DNA of 64,000 bases. It comes from Mycobacterium sp. 1274761.0 (GTDB lineage: Bacteria; Actinomycetota; Actinomycetes; Mycobacteriales; Mycobacteriaceae). The stretch covers positions 124,001 to 188,000 of the forward strand of contig NZ_LZMC01000038.1 in NCBI RefSeq assembly GCF_001668615.1, in the 5' to 3' direction. Below the pieces are notes generated by a model that was not told where the DNA came from, did not search any database, and saw nothing but the letters and a program-made list of their open reading frames with translations. Position numbers and translations under genes: made by a program. The number at the start of each line of letters is the position of its first letter. Position 1 is the stretch's first letter. This document shows positions 1 through 11,447 of the stretch, one piece after another.

Positions 1-1194
1 CGCATGGCTGATCATGCCGCCGCCCGAATAGCGTTCGACCGTCCAGTTCTGCTCGATGTAGTCCACCGGCGAGCGCGCCGCGCCGCCGAACCGCTTGCCC
101 AGCTCGTCGAGGATTACAGCGCGGCGTTCCCCGGCGTCGAGCCGGCACAGCTCGCGCGCGCCCGGCCCCTCGGTGATCACACAGAGCACCCCCGGCGTGC
201 CGGTGTCGGTGCAGGCGTCGATGGTCACCGCCGCCGCCGTGCCCGGCGCCGCAGACTGCCCCGAGAGCCCCTGGGACCGCCAGAACGGTTCGTCGTAGAC
301 GATGTTGGTCTTGATGACCGCACCGCTGGGCATCCGCTGGTGCAGAAACGACCTTTCCACGGAAAGCGTTGGCTCATAGATGATCTGGCTTGCGATCGCC
401 AACGGCACCGCCACCACGGCACGCCTGGCCCGCACTGTCATGTCATCGGAAGCGACCGTGACGCCCTCGCCGTCCTGCTCGATGCGTCGCACCGGTTGGT
501 TCAAGTGCACTGACTCGCCGAGCGCCGCGGTCATCGGCCCGGACACCGCGCCCATGCCGCCGACGATGCGGGAATCCTGCGAGCCGCCCACGATGCCGAA
601 CACGAACTCGGGCCCGCCGCCGGAGGCCATCTGGTGCAGCGCGAACAACAGCGAGACCTCGGCGGTGTCGCTGGTGTAGGTGCCGCCGACCGCGGTTTCG
701 AGCAGGTCGCGCGCGGCCCTCGACCACACGTGGCGGTCCAGCCAGTGCCCGACGGAGACGCTGTCCCACTTGCCGGCCTTCTTCGCGGTCCACGGCGCCT
801 CGAGCGGAACCGTCTTGCACATTCGGCCGAGTTCGAAGAACGCGGCGCCGAGGCTGAGCGTCGCGAGAGGATTGAGGTTGCGCGGTACGACGCCCTTGTA
901 GCGGTATTGCTTGCCGTCGACGACCATCATCGCCTCGCCATCGGCGTACTGCTTGTAGCTCGGCACGTCGAACTCGTTCATCAGCGCGCGGATGCGGTCC
1001 TGGCCCGGGCCGATCCAGGCGCCGCCGCGGTCGATCCACGTGCCGTCGGGACCCGCCACGGTGAACGTGCGCCCGCCAACCCGGTCGCGGGCCTCCAGCA
1101 GAGCCACCGAGTGGCCGGCCTGCTTGCATCGCAGCGCGGCCGTCAGCCCGGCGAACCCGGCCCCGATCACACAGATGTCCACGTCAGCCATCAT
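1..1194 (-). CDS. Flavin-containing amine oxidase, 3' end cut by window edge
   Basis: This is an FAD-dependent amine oxidase-type oxidoreductase; it oxidises an amine or related substrate, but the substrate cannot be read from the sequence. The N-terminus carries the dinucleotide-binding motif VIGAGFAG, followed about 20 residues later by the FAD ribose-binding segment LLEARDRVGGRT, which is typical of monoamine oxidase and phytoene desaturase-like flavoproteins. About 397 codons lie inside the window and the frame is still open at base 1, so the C-terminal FAD and substrate domain continues outside. Two adjacent ATG codons (1194 and 1191) can start it, with no strong ribosome site. The gene lies upstream of treS-mak on the other side of mak's 3' end, with no evident functional link. 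Confidence 0.85.
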   Translation of the reverse strand, partial: MMADVDICVIGAGFAGLTAALRCKQAGHSVALLEARDRVGGRTFTVAGPDGTWIDRGGAWIGPGQDRIRALMNEFDVPSYKQYADGEAMMVVDGKQYRYKGVVPRNLNPLATLSLGAAFFELGRMCKTVPLEAPWTAKKAGKWDSVSVGHWLDRHVWSRAARDLLETAVGGTYTSDTAEVSLLFALHQMASGGGPEFVFGIVGGSQDSRIVGGMGAVSGPMTAALGESVHLNQPVRRIEQDGEGVTVASDDMTVRARRAVVAVPLAIASQIIYEPTLSVERSFLHQRMPSGAVIKTNIVYDEPFWRSQGLSGQSAAPGTAAAVTIDACTDTGTPGVLCVITEGPGARELCRLDAGERRAVILDELGKRFGGAARSPVDYIEQNWTVERYSGGGMISHA

Positions 1195-1257
1195 CGGATG
1201 GTCCACCCACCGGTGGCCGCGCGCTGCCTTTTGGCACTTTCTTAGGAGGTCGTGACC

Positions 1258-2585
1258 TCAGCCGACGATTCGCGCGATCGAGCGCAGCGGGATCGGCAGC
1301 CATGTCGGCCGGTGCCGGGCCTCGTAGGCCGCCTCGTATACCGCCTTGTCCAGCTCGTACGCCGCCAGCATGGCAACCGAATCGCGGGGGTCAGCCCCGG
1401 CCACCACGGCATAACCCTCGCAGAACGCGCCGGCGTTGCGCTCCACCCATTCGCGCGCCCGGGCGGCCAGCTGCCGGTAGCGGTCGTCTTCGGCCTGCTC
1501 CATCAACCGCTGGTAGGCGGCGTATTCGAAGGAGCGCAGGATGCCCGCCACATCGCGGGCAGGCGAGTCGGGCCGCCTGCGGTCGTCGAGCGGCTGGCCC
1601 GGCTCGCCTTCGAAGTCGATCAGCAGCCACCGCTCCGGCGTGCGCAACACCTGCCCGAGGTGCAGGTCGCCGTGCACGCGCTGGACGGTGATCGTTTCCT
1701 CCGCCAGCTTGCGGTAGCGCTCCTCGATCAGCGGCACGTACTGCTGCAGGTCGGGGACAGCCGCGGCGGCACCCTGCAGTCGCTCCAGCACGGCGTCGAG
1801 CGGGAAGGGTGTCGTCGCCGTGCCGAGCTCCTCGGCAAGGGTGGCGTGCACCGAGGCGACGGCCTCGCCCAGGCGGTAGGACTCGCCTGCGAAGTCGCCG
1901 CCCACCTCGTCGGCGTACAGGTCGCCCTCGGCGAACAGATCACGGGTACTGGCGGTGGCCATGTCCCAGCCTTCGGCGGAGTTGGCCGCGAACGCGGTGA
2001 CCATGCCCAGCGCGCTCGGCTCGTCGCCCCACGCCGTCTCGTACGAGCCGAGCAGGCGCGCCACGTGCGGATTGCCGGCGCGGGCGAGCACCCGGTTCAA
2101 CTCGATGTCGGGGTTGGTGCCCGCCGTGATGCGTCGGAAGACCTTGAAGACGGCCTGCTCCTCGAACACGACGCTGGTGTTGCTCTGCTCGGCGCTCCCA
2201 ACCCGGGGCGCCGAGTCCAGCGGCAAGGTGACGTCGGGTTCCTTGCTGAACCGCAAATCCCCGACCGTCGCCGACGAATCCACCAGCGACAGCAGGAAGG
2301 ACGCCGCGGTCGGGTCGTAGAGCGCGTCGTAGGCGGTGCGGTCCTCGTCCGCCCCGATCGTGGCGACGTCGGCGTACTCGTCGATGGGCCCCGACCCCCA
2401 CCGCACCAGCACCTGGTAGCGGTCGGTCGAACCGTCGCCGTAGATTGCGTCGAGCAGCACCAGATCCAGATCGTCGCGCAGCGCGACGATGTGGGCGGGC
2501 GCGACGGACGACAGCGTACGGGTGCGGCCCGCATACCAGCGCTGCTCGGTGAGCCATTGCGCCCACGGCAGGTTCTGCGGCCGGC

Positions 2586-2589
<4 letters not shown>
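1258..2589 (-). CDS. mak: Maltokinase (Mak/Pep2)
   Basis: Maltokinase phosphorylates maltose with ATP to maltose-1-phosphate, the donor used by GlgE to build alpha-glucan; it acts in the cytosol with TreS. The 443-residue protein has the usual family length. It shows the eukaryotic-kinase-like lobes: a candidate ATP lysine in AVFKVFRR (about residue 149), the catalytic loop HGDLHLGQ (306-313) and the metal-binding DFEGEP (325-330) replacing DFG. Its ATG overlaps the treS stop by 4 bp (ATGA), so the two genes are translationally coupled. In M. tuberculosis the same pair is Rv0126-Rv0127, and TreS and Mak form a complex; this is family knowledge. Nothing looks damaged. Confidence 0.95.
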
Positions 2590-4367
<1,778 letters not shown>

Positions 4368-4571
4368 CGACCTTCAAACCTACCCAACCGCGACGGAATT
4401 GAATCCGCCGCGCTTGTCGTCACGACGGCGAGCAAATACGCCGCCTGCGGCGGTGAGACGTACCAGTTGAAACCACCGTCGAACCGGGATAGCGTTTCCG
4501 CTGCCTTTCCGAGGCCATCGCCCCACACCGGCGGCATCGGCCTTCCCCGTCCCTTGACGAATCGAGTGGCC

Positions 4572-5024
4572 GTGTCAGAGCCGAACGACGGCGAAGCCCC
4601 TGTAATCGTTGGTTTGTCCGATGCGGCGATGCACATGTATGCCGCCGCGATCGAGGCACTCCCCGATCCCAGCGACCCGGAGTTCCCCGATCGGGCGGGC
4701 GTGATCCTGGCCGGCCTACGCAAACTTCAGGATTCACTCACCGACGCCGCCGCCCGCAGCCGCGCCACCCCGTCGGTGATCGTCGCGCTCAGCGGTGTCC
4801 GCAACCAATACGACGAGCTGATGGCGACCGCCGCCAACGGCCCCGGCGCCACCCACGGGCAGCGCCTCTACACCGCTCGCGGGCGGGCCAAGCTGACCAC
4901 CGCGGAGGCAGCCAACGGCGTCGGCCTGCGTGCGGCGCTGATCGAGGCCGTCGAGACCGAGCAGTCGGTGCTCGACGACGAGGCGGCGCGCATCAAGGAC
5001 CTCATCGCCGCGTTGGGCGGCTGA
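4572..5024 (+). CDS. Conserved hypothetical, possible degenerate HTH
   Basis: This protein of about 150 residues is not recognised with certainty. The frame is open upstream into the treS region, but a start at GTG 4572 (or 4566) avoids an antisense overlap with treS. The middle is helical, and RGRAKLTTAEAANGVGLRA followed by an acidic segment looks like the spacing of an XRE-type helix-turn-helix, so a DNA-binding role is possible but unproven. There is no signal peptide or membrane segment. It is divergent from treS and ends 8 bp before the convergent exported protein. The start site is uncertain. Confidence 0.55.
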   Translation: MSEPNDGEAPVIVGLSDAAMHMYAAAIEALPDPSDPEFPDRAGVILAGLRKLQDSLTDAAARSRATPSVIVALSGVRNQYDELMATAANGPGATHGQRLYTARGRAKLTTAEAANGVGLRAALIEAVETEQSVLDDEAARIKDLIAALGG

Positions 5025-5032
5025 CGCCCGAA

Positions 5033-6034
5033 CTAGGGCAGATACCGGGCCGCGCCGGTGACGCGGATCATCCGGCCCGCCTCGGCCTGCCGATAACCGA
5101 TGACGCCGCCACCGAAGGTCATCAGCAGGATCGCGGCAACACCCGGCAGTGCCGCGCCGGTCAACTGGGTCAGCGTCGGGCTGCGCAGGTAATCGGTGTA
5201 GCCCTGCCGCGGTGTCTGGGCCGTCTGGGCGGTCAGCGCCCTGACCGTGCTGTCGTTCGGCGGCGTCTGTCCCTGCGCTGCGGTAGTGCGGCCACCCTGC
5301 GCGCTCGGGGCGAGTTCGAGGCCGCGTGCAGCACCCGAGCCGATGCCCGGCACGGGAGGCGCGATGGGCGGGAAAGCGGGGAACCGCGCGGCGGACGGCG
5401 GCGCGACGGGCGCCACGACAACCGGCGCCGACAGCACCTGCGCGGGACCGAAACCATTGCCGTGGTAGCCGCTGCCGCCTCCGCCGGGGACGACTCCGCC
5501 TGAGGCGTCGAGGACGGGCTCAGGCTCCGGCGCGCCGCCACTGCGGAATGCGGGCCCCGGCACGGGCTCGGGTTGCGGTGGGGTCGGTGCGGCCAGGAAT
5601 GGACTGAACACCTGCTGGGTGCGGGAGATGATCTGGTTCGCGCTCCACCATTCGCCGCCGTCGCGCCGGATATCAAGAACGTAGAAGGGGAACTTGTGCG
5701 TGCCGGACGTGGTGGGCTTGTTCCGCGGTTCGGGGTCGACGCGCACGACCGTGTTGCCGCCGGAGCCACCCGCTGTGCCGCCGGCATCCTTGGCCCCTTC
5801 CGGATCCTTGGTGCCTTCACCCTGTAGTTGTCCGCCGGCGCCGTCGCCGTTCAGCCTGATCTGCGCCACAGCTTCGTTGTCACCGGGTTTGCTGTCTTGC
5901 TGGTCGCCGACGGTCGGACTGGTGACCTCCGGTTCGGCGAAGGCGATGCCGGCGGTGCTATATCCGAGCATGAGGGTCCCCGCGAGCACACCGGCACAGG
6001 CCGCAACGCGGAGAGCCGACACCCCCATGCGCAC
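5033..6034 (-). CDS. Exported Pro/Gly-rich protein with C-terminal membrane anchor
   Basis: This 333-residue protein has a Sec-type signal peptide (hydrophobic residues about 8-32, ending STAGIAFAEP), a long low-complexity Pro/Gly/Ala region and one hydrophobic segment near the C-terminus (about 298-318, GVAAILLMTFGGGVIGY), followed by a short basic tail. The layout fits an envelope protein exported and then held in the membrane by its tail. A short ordered block (KFPFYVLDIRRDGGEWWSANQI, shown here in two parts as KFPFYVLDIRR and DGGEWWSANQI) breaks the low complexity. The function is unknown. The start may be ATG 6028 instead of GTG 6034, since GAGGG sits about 6 bases before the ATG. Confidence 0.7.
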   Translation of the reverse strand: MRMGVSALRVAACAGVLAGTLMLGYSTAGIAFAEPEVTSPTVGDQQDSKPGDNEAVAQIRLNGDGAGGQLQGEGTKDPEGAKDAGGTAGGSGGNTVVRVDPEPRNKPTTSGTHKFPFYVLDIRRDGGEWWSANQIISRTQQVFSPFLAAPTPPQPEPVPGPAFRSGGAPEPEPVLDASGGVVPGGGGSGYHGNGFGPAQVLSAPVVVAPVAPPSAARFPAFPPIAPPVPGIGSGAARGLELAPSAQGGRTTAAQGQTPPNDSTVRALTAQTAQTPRQGYTDYLRSPTLTQLTGAALPGVAAILLMTFGGGVIGYRQAEAGRMIRVTGAARYLP

Positions 6035-6175
6035 CCTCGATCCCCATGAAACCAGTGCTGACTAGGCCATTGCCGTGGGCCGATTCTCGCATATCCGGCG
6101 CCATTCGTCGGTGGAATCCTTGATTGCTGGCAAAGGCCATAACTCCCTACCTCGCGGCCGGCGTATTGTGCCGAC

Positions 6176-6916
6176 GTGGCATCGGGCGACAGGCTGTCGG
6201 CGGCCGAAGCGGCACGCACCCTCGCCGCGTCCAGCAACGCGGGCACGCTGGCGACGCTCACCGCAACCGGAGAACCGTGGGCGTCGTTCGTCACCTATGG
6301 GCTGCTGGGCGGTGAGCCGGTGTTGTGCGTGTCGAGCCTGGCCGAACATGGCCGGAACCTGGTGGCCGATCCGCGGGCGAGCATCTCGATCGTGGTGGCC
6401 AGCGCCATTTCGGACCCGCAGGCGTGGGCCAGGGTGACGCTGGCCGGGATGGCGGAACGTCCCGCGGGCGACGCATTGGCCGCTGCCCGCGAGGCACACC
6501 TGCACGCGGTGCCCGGCGCCGCCGAGTACATCGACTTCGCGGACTTCACGCTGTGGGTGCTGCGCGTGCGACGGGTGCGCTGGTACGGCGGGTACGGCCG
6601 GATGGACGTGGCGACGGGTGAGGCGTACGCGGCTGCGCGGCCCGACCCGGTCGCGCTCCATGCGGCTCGCGCGATCGCCCACCTGAATGGCGACCACGCC
6701 GAGTCGCTGTACGTGATGGCCCGCACCCTCGGCGGTGTGCCCGACGCCACCGCGGCGACCTGCACGGGTGCCGACCGATACGGCCTCGACCTGGCAGTGC
6801 AGACACCACGCGGAACCTCCTACGCCCGGGTCGCATACGCTGCGCCCATCGAATCGACGGACGATTTACGCTCGGCCACAACCGAATTGGCCGACCGCGC
6901 TAGGATCACCGGGTGA
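6176..6916 (+). CDS. HugZ-like PPOX-fold protein with DUF2470 domain
   Basis: The protein has 246 residues. The first 150 form a pyridoxamine-5'-phosphate-oxidase-type split barrel (ASSNAGTLATLTATGEPWAS, then the NLVADPRASISIVV strand pair). The C-terminal 85 residues (DPVALHAARAIAHLNGDHAE onward) match the DUF2470 domain, which in HugZ/HutZ proteins supplies a haem contact. HugZ-type enzymes bind and degrade haem in several bacteria; whether this one does is inferred from domain order only. The start is GTG 6176. Its stop overlaps the GTG of the downstream phosphoribosyltransferase by 4 bp (6913-6916), so the two form an operon. Confidence 0.8.
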   Translation: MASGDRLSAAEAARTLAASSNAGTLATLTATGEPWASFVTYGLLGGEPVLCVSSLAEHGRNLVADPRASISIVVASAISDPQAWARVTLAGMAERPAGDALAAAREAHLHAVPGAAEYIDFADFTLWVLRVRRVRWYGGYGRMDVATGEAYAAARPDPVALHAARAIAHLNGDHAESLYVMARTLGGVPDATAATCTGADRYGLDLAVQTPRGTSYARVAYAAPIESTDDLRSATTELADRARITG

Positions 6917-7485
6917 CTAGCGCACGCTCTGAGCTGTGGCAGGCCGCATTCGAGCTGATCCGTACCCGCGGCCATGAACGTCGCGACGAGCCGTTCCGGC
7001 TCGCCAGCGGGCAACTCAGCCATGACTACATCGACGGCAAGTACGCCGTCGACACCGGCGAACGGCTGGCGGTGGTCAGCCGTGCCGTCGCCGAGCTGGC
7101 GACCGCCAACGGTATCGAGTTCGACGCCGTCGGCGGGCTCACCATGGGTGCCGACCCGTTGGCCCACGGCGTCGCCATGGTCACCGGCAAGGCGTGGTTC
7201 TCGGTACGCAAGGAGCAGAAGCAGCGTGGCCGCGAGCAGTGGGTCGAGGGCACGCGGCTGCAGCCGGGCACCCGGGTGCTGTTGGTCGACGACGTCATCA
7301 GCACCGGCGGCTCAACGGCTTTGGCGTTCGACCGGATCGCCCCGCTGGGCGTCGTCGTGACGGGCGTGATCCCGATGGTGGACCGCGGCGACGTGGCCGC
7401 CAAGCTGTTCGCCGAGCGCAATGTGCCGTTCGTCGCGCTGGTCACTTACCGCGACCTCGGCATCGAGCCCATCAAGCCCGTCTAG
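6913..7485 (+). CDS. Orotate phosphoribosyltransferase-like PRTase
   Basis: A 190-residue type I phosphoribosyltransferase. The PRPP-binding motif VLLVDDVISTGGST is intact, and FRLASGQLSHDYIDGK matches the N-terminal phosphate/orotate region of PyrE proteins. It should transfer a phosphoribosyl group from PRPP to a pyrimidine-like base. It may be a second PyrE-like enzyme rather than the housekeeping PyrE, because it is coupled to a HugZ-like gene rather than pyrimidine genes. It starts at GTG 6913 inside the preceding stop. Its TAG and the stop of the convergent ABC ATPase share the four bases CTAG (7482-7485). Confidence 0.8.
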   Translation: MTSARSELWQAAFELIRTRGHERRDEPFRLASGQLSHDYIDGKYAVDTGERLAVVSRAVAELATANGIEFDAVGGLTMGADPLAHGVAMVTGKAWFSVRKEQKQRGREQWVEGTRLQPGTRVLLVDDVISTGGSTALAFDRIAPLGVVVTGVIPMVDRGDVAAKLFAERNVPFVALVTYRDLGIEPIKPV

Positions 7486-8522
7486 GGCCCGACCACCAGC
7501 ACGCCGGCCTGTTCGACGCCGACGGCCACCCGGTCGCCGGGCGCGAAGGCGCGCGCGGCCGAGCTCGACGTCTGGGCGGCGACGACGGTGCCGTCGGCCA
7601 GTGTGCAGTACACCCGCGAGATGGCCCCGAGGAACGCCACCGACGTCACCCACGCGCCGCCCGCCGGGTCAGCGCTGACCGTCAGCGACTCGGGCCGTAC
7701 CATCGCCAGGCCGGCACCCGAGGTGATCGAGCCGGCCAGGACCGGCACCGACGTGCCGAGTAGCAGCGCGCGGCCGTCCGAAACCTCCGCGGGCACTTTG
7801 TTGTTCAGCCCGACGAAGTCTGCGACGAACGGCGTTGCCGGGTGGGCGTAGAGCTCGGCGGGCGCGGCGAGCTGCTCGAGCCTGCCCTGGTTCATCACCC
7901 CGACCCGGTCGGCGACGGCGAGCGCCTCCTCCTGGTCGTGCGTGACGAACAACGTCGTCGTTCCGACCTCGAGCTGCACGCGGCGGATCTCGTCGCGCAG
8001 TTGCACCCGCACCTTCGCGTCGAGCGCCGAGAGCGGTTCGTCGAGCAACAGCACCCGTGGCTGGATCGCCAGCGCCCGCGCCAGCGCGACCCGCTGCTGC
8101 TGCCCGCCGGACAACTCGCTGGCGTACTTGTCCCTATGCGCCGTCAGCCCGACCAGCTCGAGCATCTCTTCGGTGCGAGAGCGCCGCTGCCCCATGCTTT
8201 TACGGCGCATCTTCAGACCGAATGCGACGTTGTCGAGCACCGTCAGATGAGGAAAAAGGCTGTAGGCCTGAAAGACCATGCCCATATCGCGTTTGTTGGC
8301 GGGCACGTTGGTCAGATTCTTGCCGTCAACGGAGACGCTGCCCGACGTAGCCTCGTCGAGGCCGGCGAGGATGCGCAGCGCAGTCGTCTTGCCGCAGCCG
8401 GACGGGCCGAGCAGCGCGACGAGTTCGCCCGGTTCGATGCGCAATGTGAATCCGTCAAGCGCCTTGACCGGACCATAGACCCGCGTCAGCTCGTTGAGCT
8501 CGACCGAAACCCCGTTTGTCAC
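7482..8522 (-). CDS. ABC importer ATP-binding protein (PotA/FbpC-like)
   Basis: A 346-residue nucleotide-binding subunit of an importer. It has Walker A GPSGCGKT (39-46), signature LSGGQQQR (137-144), Walker B VLLLDEP (157-163), H-loop VTHDQEEA (H195) and a C-terminal beta-rich regulatory region of TOBE type. The start is GTG 8522, which overlaps the stop of the upstream permease by 3 bp; a longer reading of the frame into the permease gene is fortuitous. It is the last gene of the four-gene transporter operon. Sequence alone places it in the spermidine/putrescine, Fe3+ and phosphonate importer family. Confidence 0.92.
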   Translation of the reverse strand: MTNGVSVELNELTRVYGPVKALDGFTLRIEPGELVALLGPSGCGKTTALRILAGLDEATSGSVSVDGKNLTNVPANKRDMGMVFQAYSLFPHLTVLDNVAFGLKMRRKSMGQRRSRTEEMLELVGLTAHRDKYASELSGGQQQRVALARALAIQPRVLLLDEPLSALDAKVRVQLRDEIRRVQLEVGTTTLFVTHDQEEALAVADRVGVMNQGRLEQLAAPAELYAHPATPFVADFVGLNNKVPAEVSDGRALLLGTSVPVLAGSITSGAGLAMVRPESLTVSADPAGGAWVTSVAFLGAISRVYCTLADGTVVAAQTSSSAARAFAPGDRVAVGVEQAGVLVVGP

Positions 8523-9328
8523 AGTGGAATTCCTGCCGCCTCGCCGGCGCGGCGTCTGCCGCGGGTCACCACTGCGAGAACGAGCAATAGCACGAATCCG
8601 AACACCAACGTCGCCAGCGACGCCGCCACCGAAGTCGGGCCATCGGTCTTGCCGATCAGCACGATCTGCACCGGCAGCGTCTCGTAGCCGGACAGCGAGG
8701 CAATTGTGTACTCCCCTAACACCACCGCGATCGAGATGAATGCCGCCGAGAGAATCCCCGACCAGATGTTGGGCACCAGGACCCGGGTGATGGTCATCGA
8801 CCAACCGGCGCCGAGCGAGCGGGCCGCCTCCGACAGCGTCTTCAGGTCGATCGCCGACAGCGCCGCATCCAAGGCGCGGTATGCGAACGGAAGCACCAGC
8901 ACGACGTAGACGAACGTCAGCGTCAGCGCCGACTCGCCGAGGAAGTAGGTCACCCACAGGTAGACGTTGCGCAGCCCGACGACGATCACCAACGCCGGAA
9001 TTGTGAGCGGAAGCAGGCAGAGGAATTCCACGATTCGCTTGGCCCATGGTGCTCGCAGCCTGACCCAGATCATCGTCGGCACAAGTATGACCAGCATGAG
9101 CAGCGCCGTGAAAACAGCCAGCAGCAATGAGATCACGATGGCCTGGTACAGCGCGTCGTCGGACACCAGGTTCTGCCAGGCGCGCCCGGTGCGGCCGCCG
9201 GCGATCAGGTTGCGGGTGGAGAAGTCGGCCATCGCGTACAGCGGAAACAGGAAGAACAGGCCGAAGGCAAGCCACAACAGGACACGTAATAGTCTGCCGT
9301 GCAGGGTCGTTCGCTTCACTGCAGCCAC
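8519..9328 (-). CDS. ABC importer permease (second subunit)
   Basis: A 269-residue inner-membrane permease with about six hydrophobic segments. It carries the cytoplasmic EAA-type loop that docks with the ATPase (EAARSLGAGWSMTITRVLVPN). The first helix (VLLWLAFGLFFLFPLYAM) lies close to the N-terminus. It overlaps the upstream permease gene by 13 bp and the ATPase gene by a few bases, so expression is coupled. It is of the PotC/ThiP-half type. The substrate is not evident. Confidence 0.9.
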   Translation of the reverse strand: MAAVKRTTLHGRLLRVLLWLAFGLFFLFPLYAMADFSTRNLIAGGRTGRAWQNLVSDDALYQAIVISLLLAVFTALLMLVILVPTMIWVRLRAPWAKRIVEFLCLLPLTIPALVIVVGLRNVYLWVTYFLGESALTLTFVYVVLVLPFAYRALDAALSAIDLKTLSEAARSLGAGWSMTITRVLVPNIWSGILSAAFISIAVVLGEYTIASLSGYETLPVQIVLIGKTDGPTSVAASLATLVFGFVLLLVLAVVTRGRRRAGEAAGIPL

Positions 9329-10170
9329 CTCGCCGTCCGGCGCACCAGCATGTTGTAGGCCACCATCACCACGGCCACGATGACGATCGTCTCCAGCGCA
9401 AGCGCATACGCGAAGCCGGACTGGCCCAGCACCACTTCACTTGTCAGCGCCGCGCGGATCAGCAGCGGCACGATCGGGCTGCCCTGGCTGACCAGCGCCG
9501 CCGCAGTGGCATAGGCAGCAAAAGCGTTGGCGAACAACAAAAGAACGGATCCAAAAAAGGCCGGTGACAGCAGCGGCACCGCGATCTGGCGCCAGTATTG
9601 GAACGTCGACGCGCCGAGGCTAACCGCCGCCTCGCGCCACTGCTCGCGGAGCCCCTCCAGCGCGGGCACGAAGACGATCACCATGAGCGGTATCTGGAAG
9701 TACGTGTAGACGAGAATCAAGCCTCCCAGACTGTAGAGCCACCCGGAGCCCGCGAGGTTCCACCCGAAGTGCTGCTGGACCCATAACGTCAGCACACCGT
9801 TGAGGCCGACGGTCGCCAGGAACGCGAAAGCCAGCGCCACACCGCCGAATTGAGCAAGGACGCTGCACAACGAGATGACGGCCCGGCGGAGCACAGACTC
9901 CGGCGGGCTGCTGACGACCAGCCACGCCAGCACGGCACCCAGAACCGCCCCGATGATCGCGGTGCTCGCCGACAGCAGCACGCTCTTGCCCAGCGCGGAC
10001 AATGCGGTGGGAGAGAACAGTGCCGCCACCCGGGTCGCAGAGAACGCGCCGTCGACGAAGAAGGCGCTGACAACCACGGTCGCGGTCGGGATGATCAAGA
10101 AGATCGTCACCAGCGCGACAAATGGCAATAGCGGCAGCGAGTCTCGAACCAAGCGCAATCGTGTCGGCAT
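9316..10170 (-). CDS. ABC importer permease (first subunit)
   Basis: A 284-residue integral membrane subunit. It has hydrophobic segments from LPFVALVTIFLIIPTATVVV onward and an EAA loop (EAAVSLGASTFQYWRQIAVP) that contacts the ATP-binding subunit. The gene begins 1 bp after the stop of the binding-protein gene and overlaps the second permease by 13 bp. With its partner it forms the heterodimeric channel of the importer. Confidence 0.9.
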   Translation of the reverse strand: MPTRLRLVRDSLPLLPFVALVTIFLIIPTATVVVSAFFVDGAFSATRVAALFSPTALSALGKSVLLSASTAIIGAVLGAVLAWLVVSSPPESVLRRAVISLCSVLAQFGGVALAFAFLATVGLNGVLTLWVQQHFGWNLAGSGWLYSLGGLILVYTYFQIPLMVIVFVPALEGLREQWREAAVSLGASTFQYWRQIAVPLLSPAFFGSVLLLFANAFAAYATAAALVSQGSPIVPLLIRAALTSEVVLGQSGFAYALALETIVIVAVVMVAYNMLVRRTARWLQ

Positions 10171-10171
10171 G

Positions 10172-11320
10172 TCAGCCGATGGCTTTGGCCCAGTTGTCCG
10201 TCAGGTACTTGGTGGCTTTCTCGGTCTGGGCCGGTGTCGGCACGTTGACCGGGCCGTCGACGACCGGAATCTTGGCCACCGCTTCCTTATTGATGGTGCC
10301 CGCCTGCACCATCTGGTCGGCGCGCACCGGCCGTACCCCGCCGGCGGCGTAGAGGTTCTGCCCTTCGTCGCTGTACAGGAACTCCTGCCACAGCCGCGCG
10401 GCGGCCGGATGCGGCGCATCCTTGTTGATCGCCTGGTAGTAGTAGCCGGCCACCACCGCGTTGGACGGCACGAAGACCTGCCAGCTGGGCAGCTTCGCGG
10501 TTTCGGTGGCGTTGAGATAGTTCCAGTCGATGACGACCGGCGTCTGACCTGACTCGATCGTCGCGGGTGTGGGGTCGACCGGCAGGAAGTTGCCTGCCGC
10601 CTTGAGCTTTCGGAAGAATTCCACGCCGGGCGCGATGTCGTCGACCGATCCGCCCTGCGACAGCGCGACCATCACGACCCCGGAGAACGCGGCGCCGGCC
10701 TGCGTGGGGTCGCCGTTGAGGGCGACCTTGCCGCTGTATTCGGGCTTCAACAAATCGTTGACGTCGGCGACCGGCGGCACCTTAGCGGAGTCGAAGCCGA
10801 TCGACATGTAGCCGCCGTAGTCGTTGACCCACTTGCCGTCCGGGTCGCTGTATGCGGCGGGAATCTGGTTGAAGGTCGCGACCTTGTACGGCGCGAACAT
10901 CAACGTGTTGGCCAGCGCGACGGCCTGGCCCAGATCGAAGACGTCGGGCGCGGTGCTCTTGCCCTTCTGTTGGTTTGCGGCGTTGATCTCATCCTGGCTG
11001 GCGGCGTCGGGCTGCGCAGAGTTCACCTTGATGCCGTACTTGTCGCTGAACGCCTTGATGATCGCGCCGTAGTTGGCCCAGTCGGGCGCCAGCGCAATGG
11101 CGTTCAGCTGACCCTCCTTCTTCGCGGCCTCGACCAGGCCGTCCATGCCGCCGAAGTCTTCGGCCGAGGTCGCCTCGCGGGCGTTGACGCCCGACTGAGT
11201 CTGTTCGCCCTGGCTTTTCTTCTCTGGCGGCGCGCACGCTGTCAGTCCGCCGATGAGCAGGGCCGACGCGGTGATCGCGGTGACGCCGAGCAGACGCGAC
11301 GTCGTGATGAACGGGTGCAT
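10172..11320 (-). CDS. ABC importer solute-binding lipoprotein
   Basis: A 382-residue extracellular solute-binding protein. It has a lipoprotein signal peptide ending in the lipobox LTAC (Cys about 29) and then a two-lobe periplasmic-binding fold. Motifs such as VFDLGQAVA, LNGDPTQAGAA and VVIDWNYLNA are of the kind found in the spermidine/Fe3+/2-aminoethylphosphonate binding family. No metal-ligand Tyr pair was obvious, which argues mildly against iron. GGAAGG lies 8 bases before the ATG. It is the first gene of the importer operon, and the 127-bp 5' flank up to 11448 is shared with a divergent gene. Confidence 0.9.
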   Translation of the reverse strand: MHPFITTSRLLGVTAITASALLIGGLTACAPPEKKSQGEQTQSGVNAREATSAEDFGGMDGLVEAAKKEGQLNAIALAPDWANYGAIIKAFSDKYGIKVNSAQPDAASQDEINAANQQKGKSTAPDVFDLGQAVALANTLMFAPYKVATFNQIPAAYSDPDGKWVNDYGGYMSIGFDSAKVPPVADVNDLLKPEYSGKVALNGDPTQAGAAFSGVVMVALSQGGSVDDIAPGVEFFRKLKAAGNFLPVDPTPATIESGQTPVVIDWNYLNATETAKLPSWQVFVPSNAVVAGYYYQAINKDAPHPAAARLWQEFLYSDEGQNLYAAGGVRPVRADQMVQAGTINKEAVAKIPVVDGPVNVPTPAQTEKATKYLTDNWAKAIG

Positions 11321-11447
11321 GGGCGAACCTTCCGATGGGCACGTAGACCAACGTGGCCCTGAAATCCGGGGCGATGGAACCCTACCGCGAGTCCATCTTT
11401 CAGCGTTGACCGCCCATTTCCCCAGGTAGTGGCGTTAGCATCACATA

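Noticed and set aside
8523..9275. The ABC ATPase frame stays open upstream, giving an apparent 597-residue protein
   Set aside because: The upstream part lies in another frame of the permease gene; the ATPase domain begins right after the GTG at 8522.
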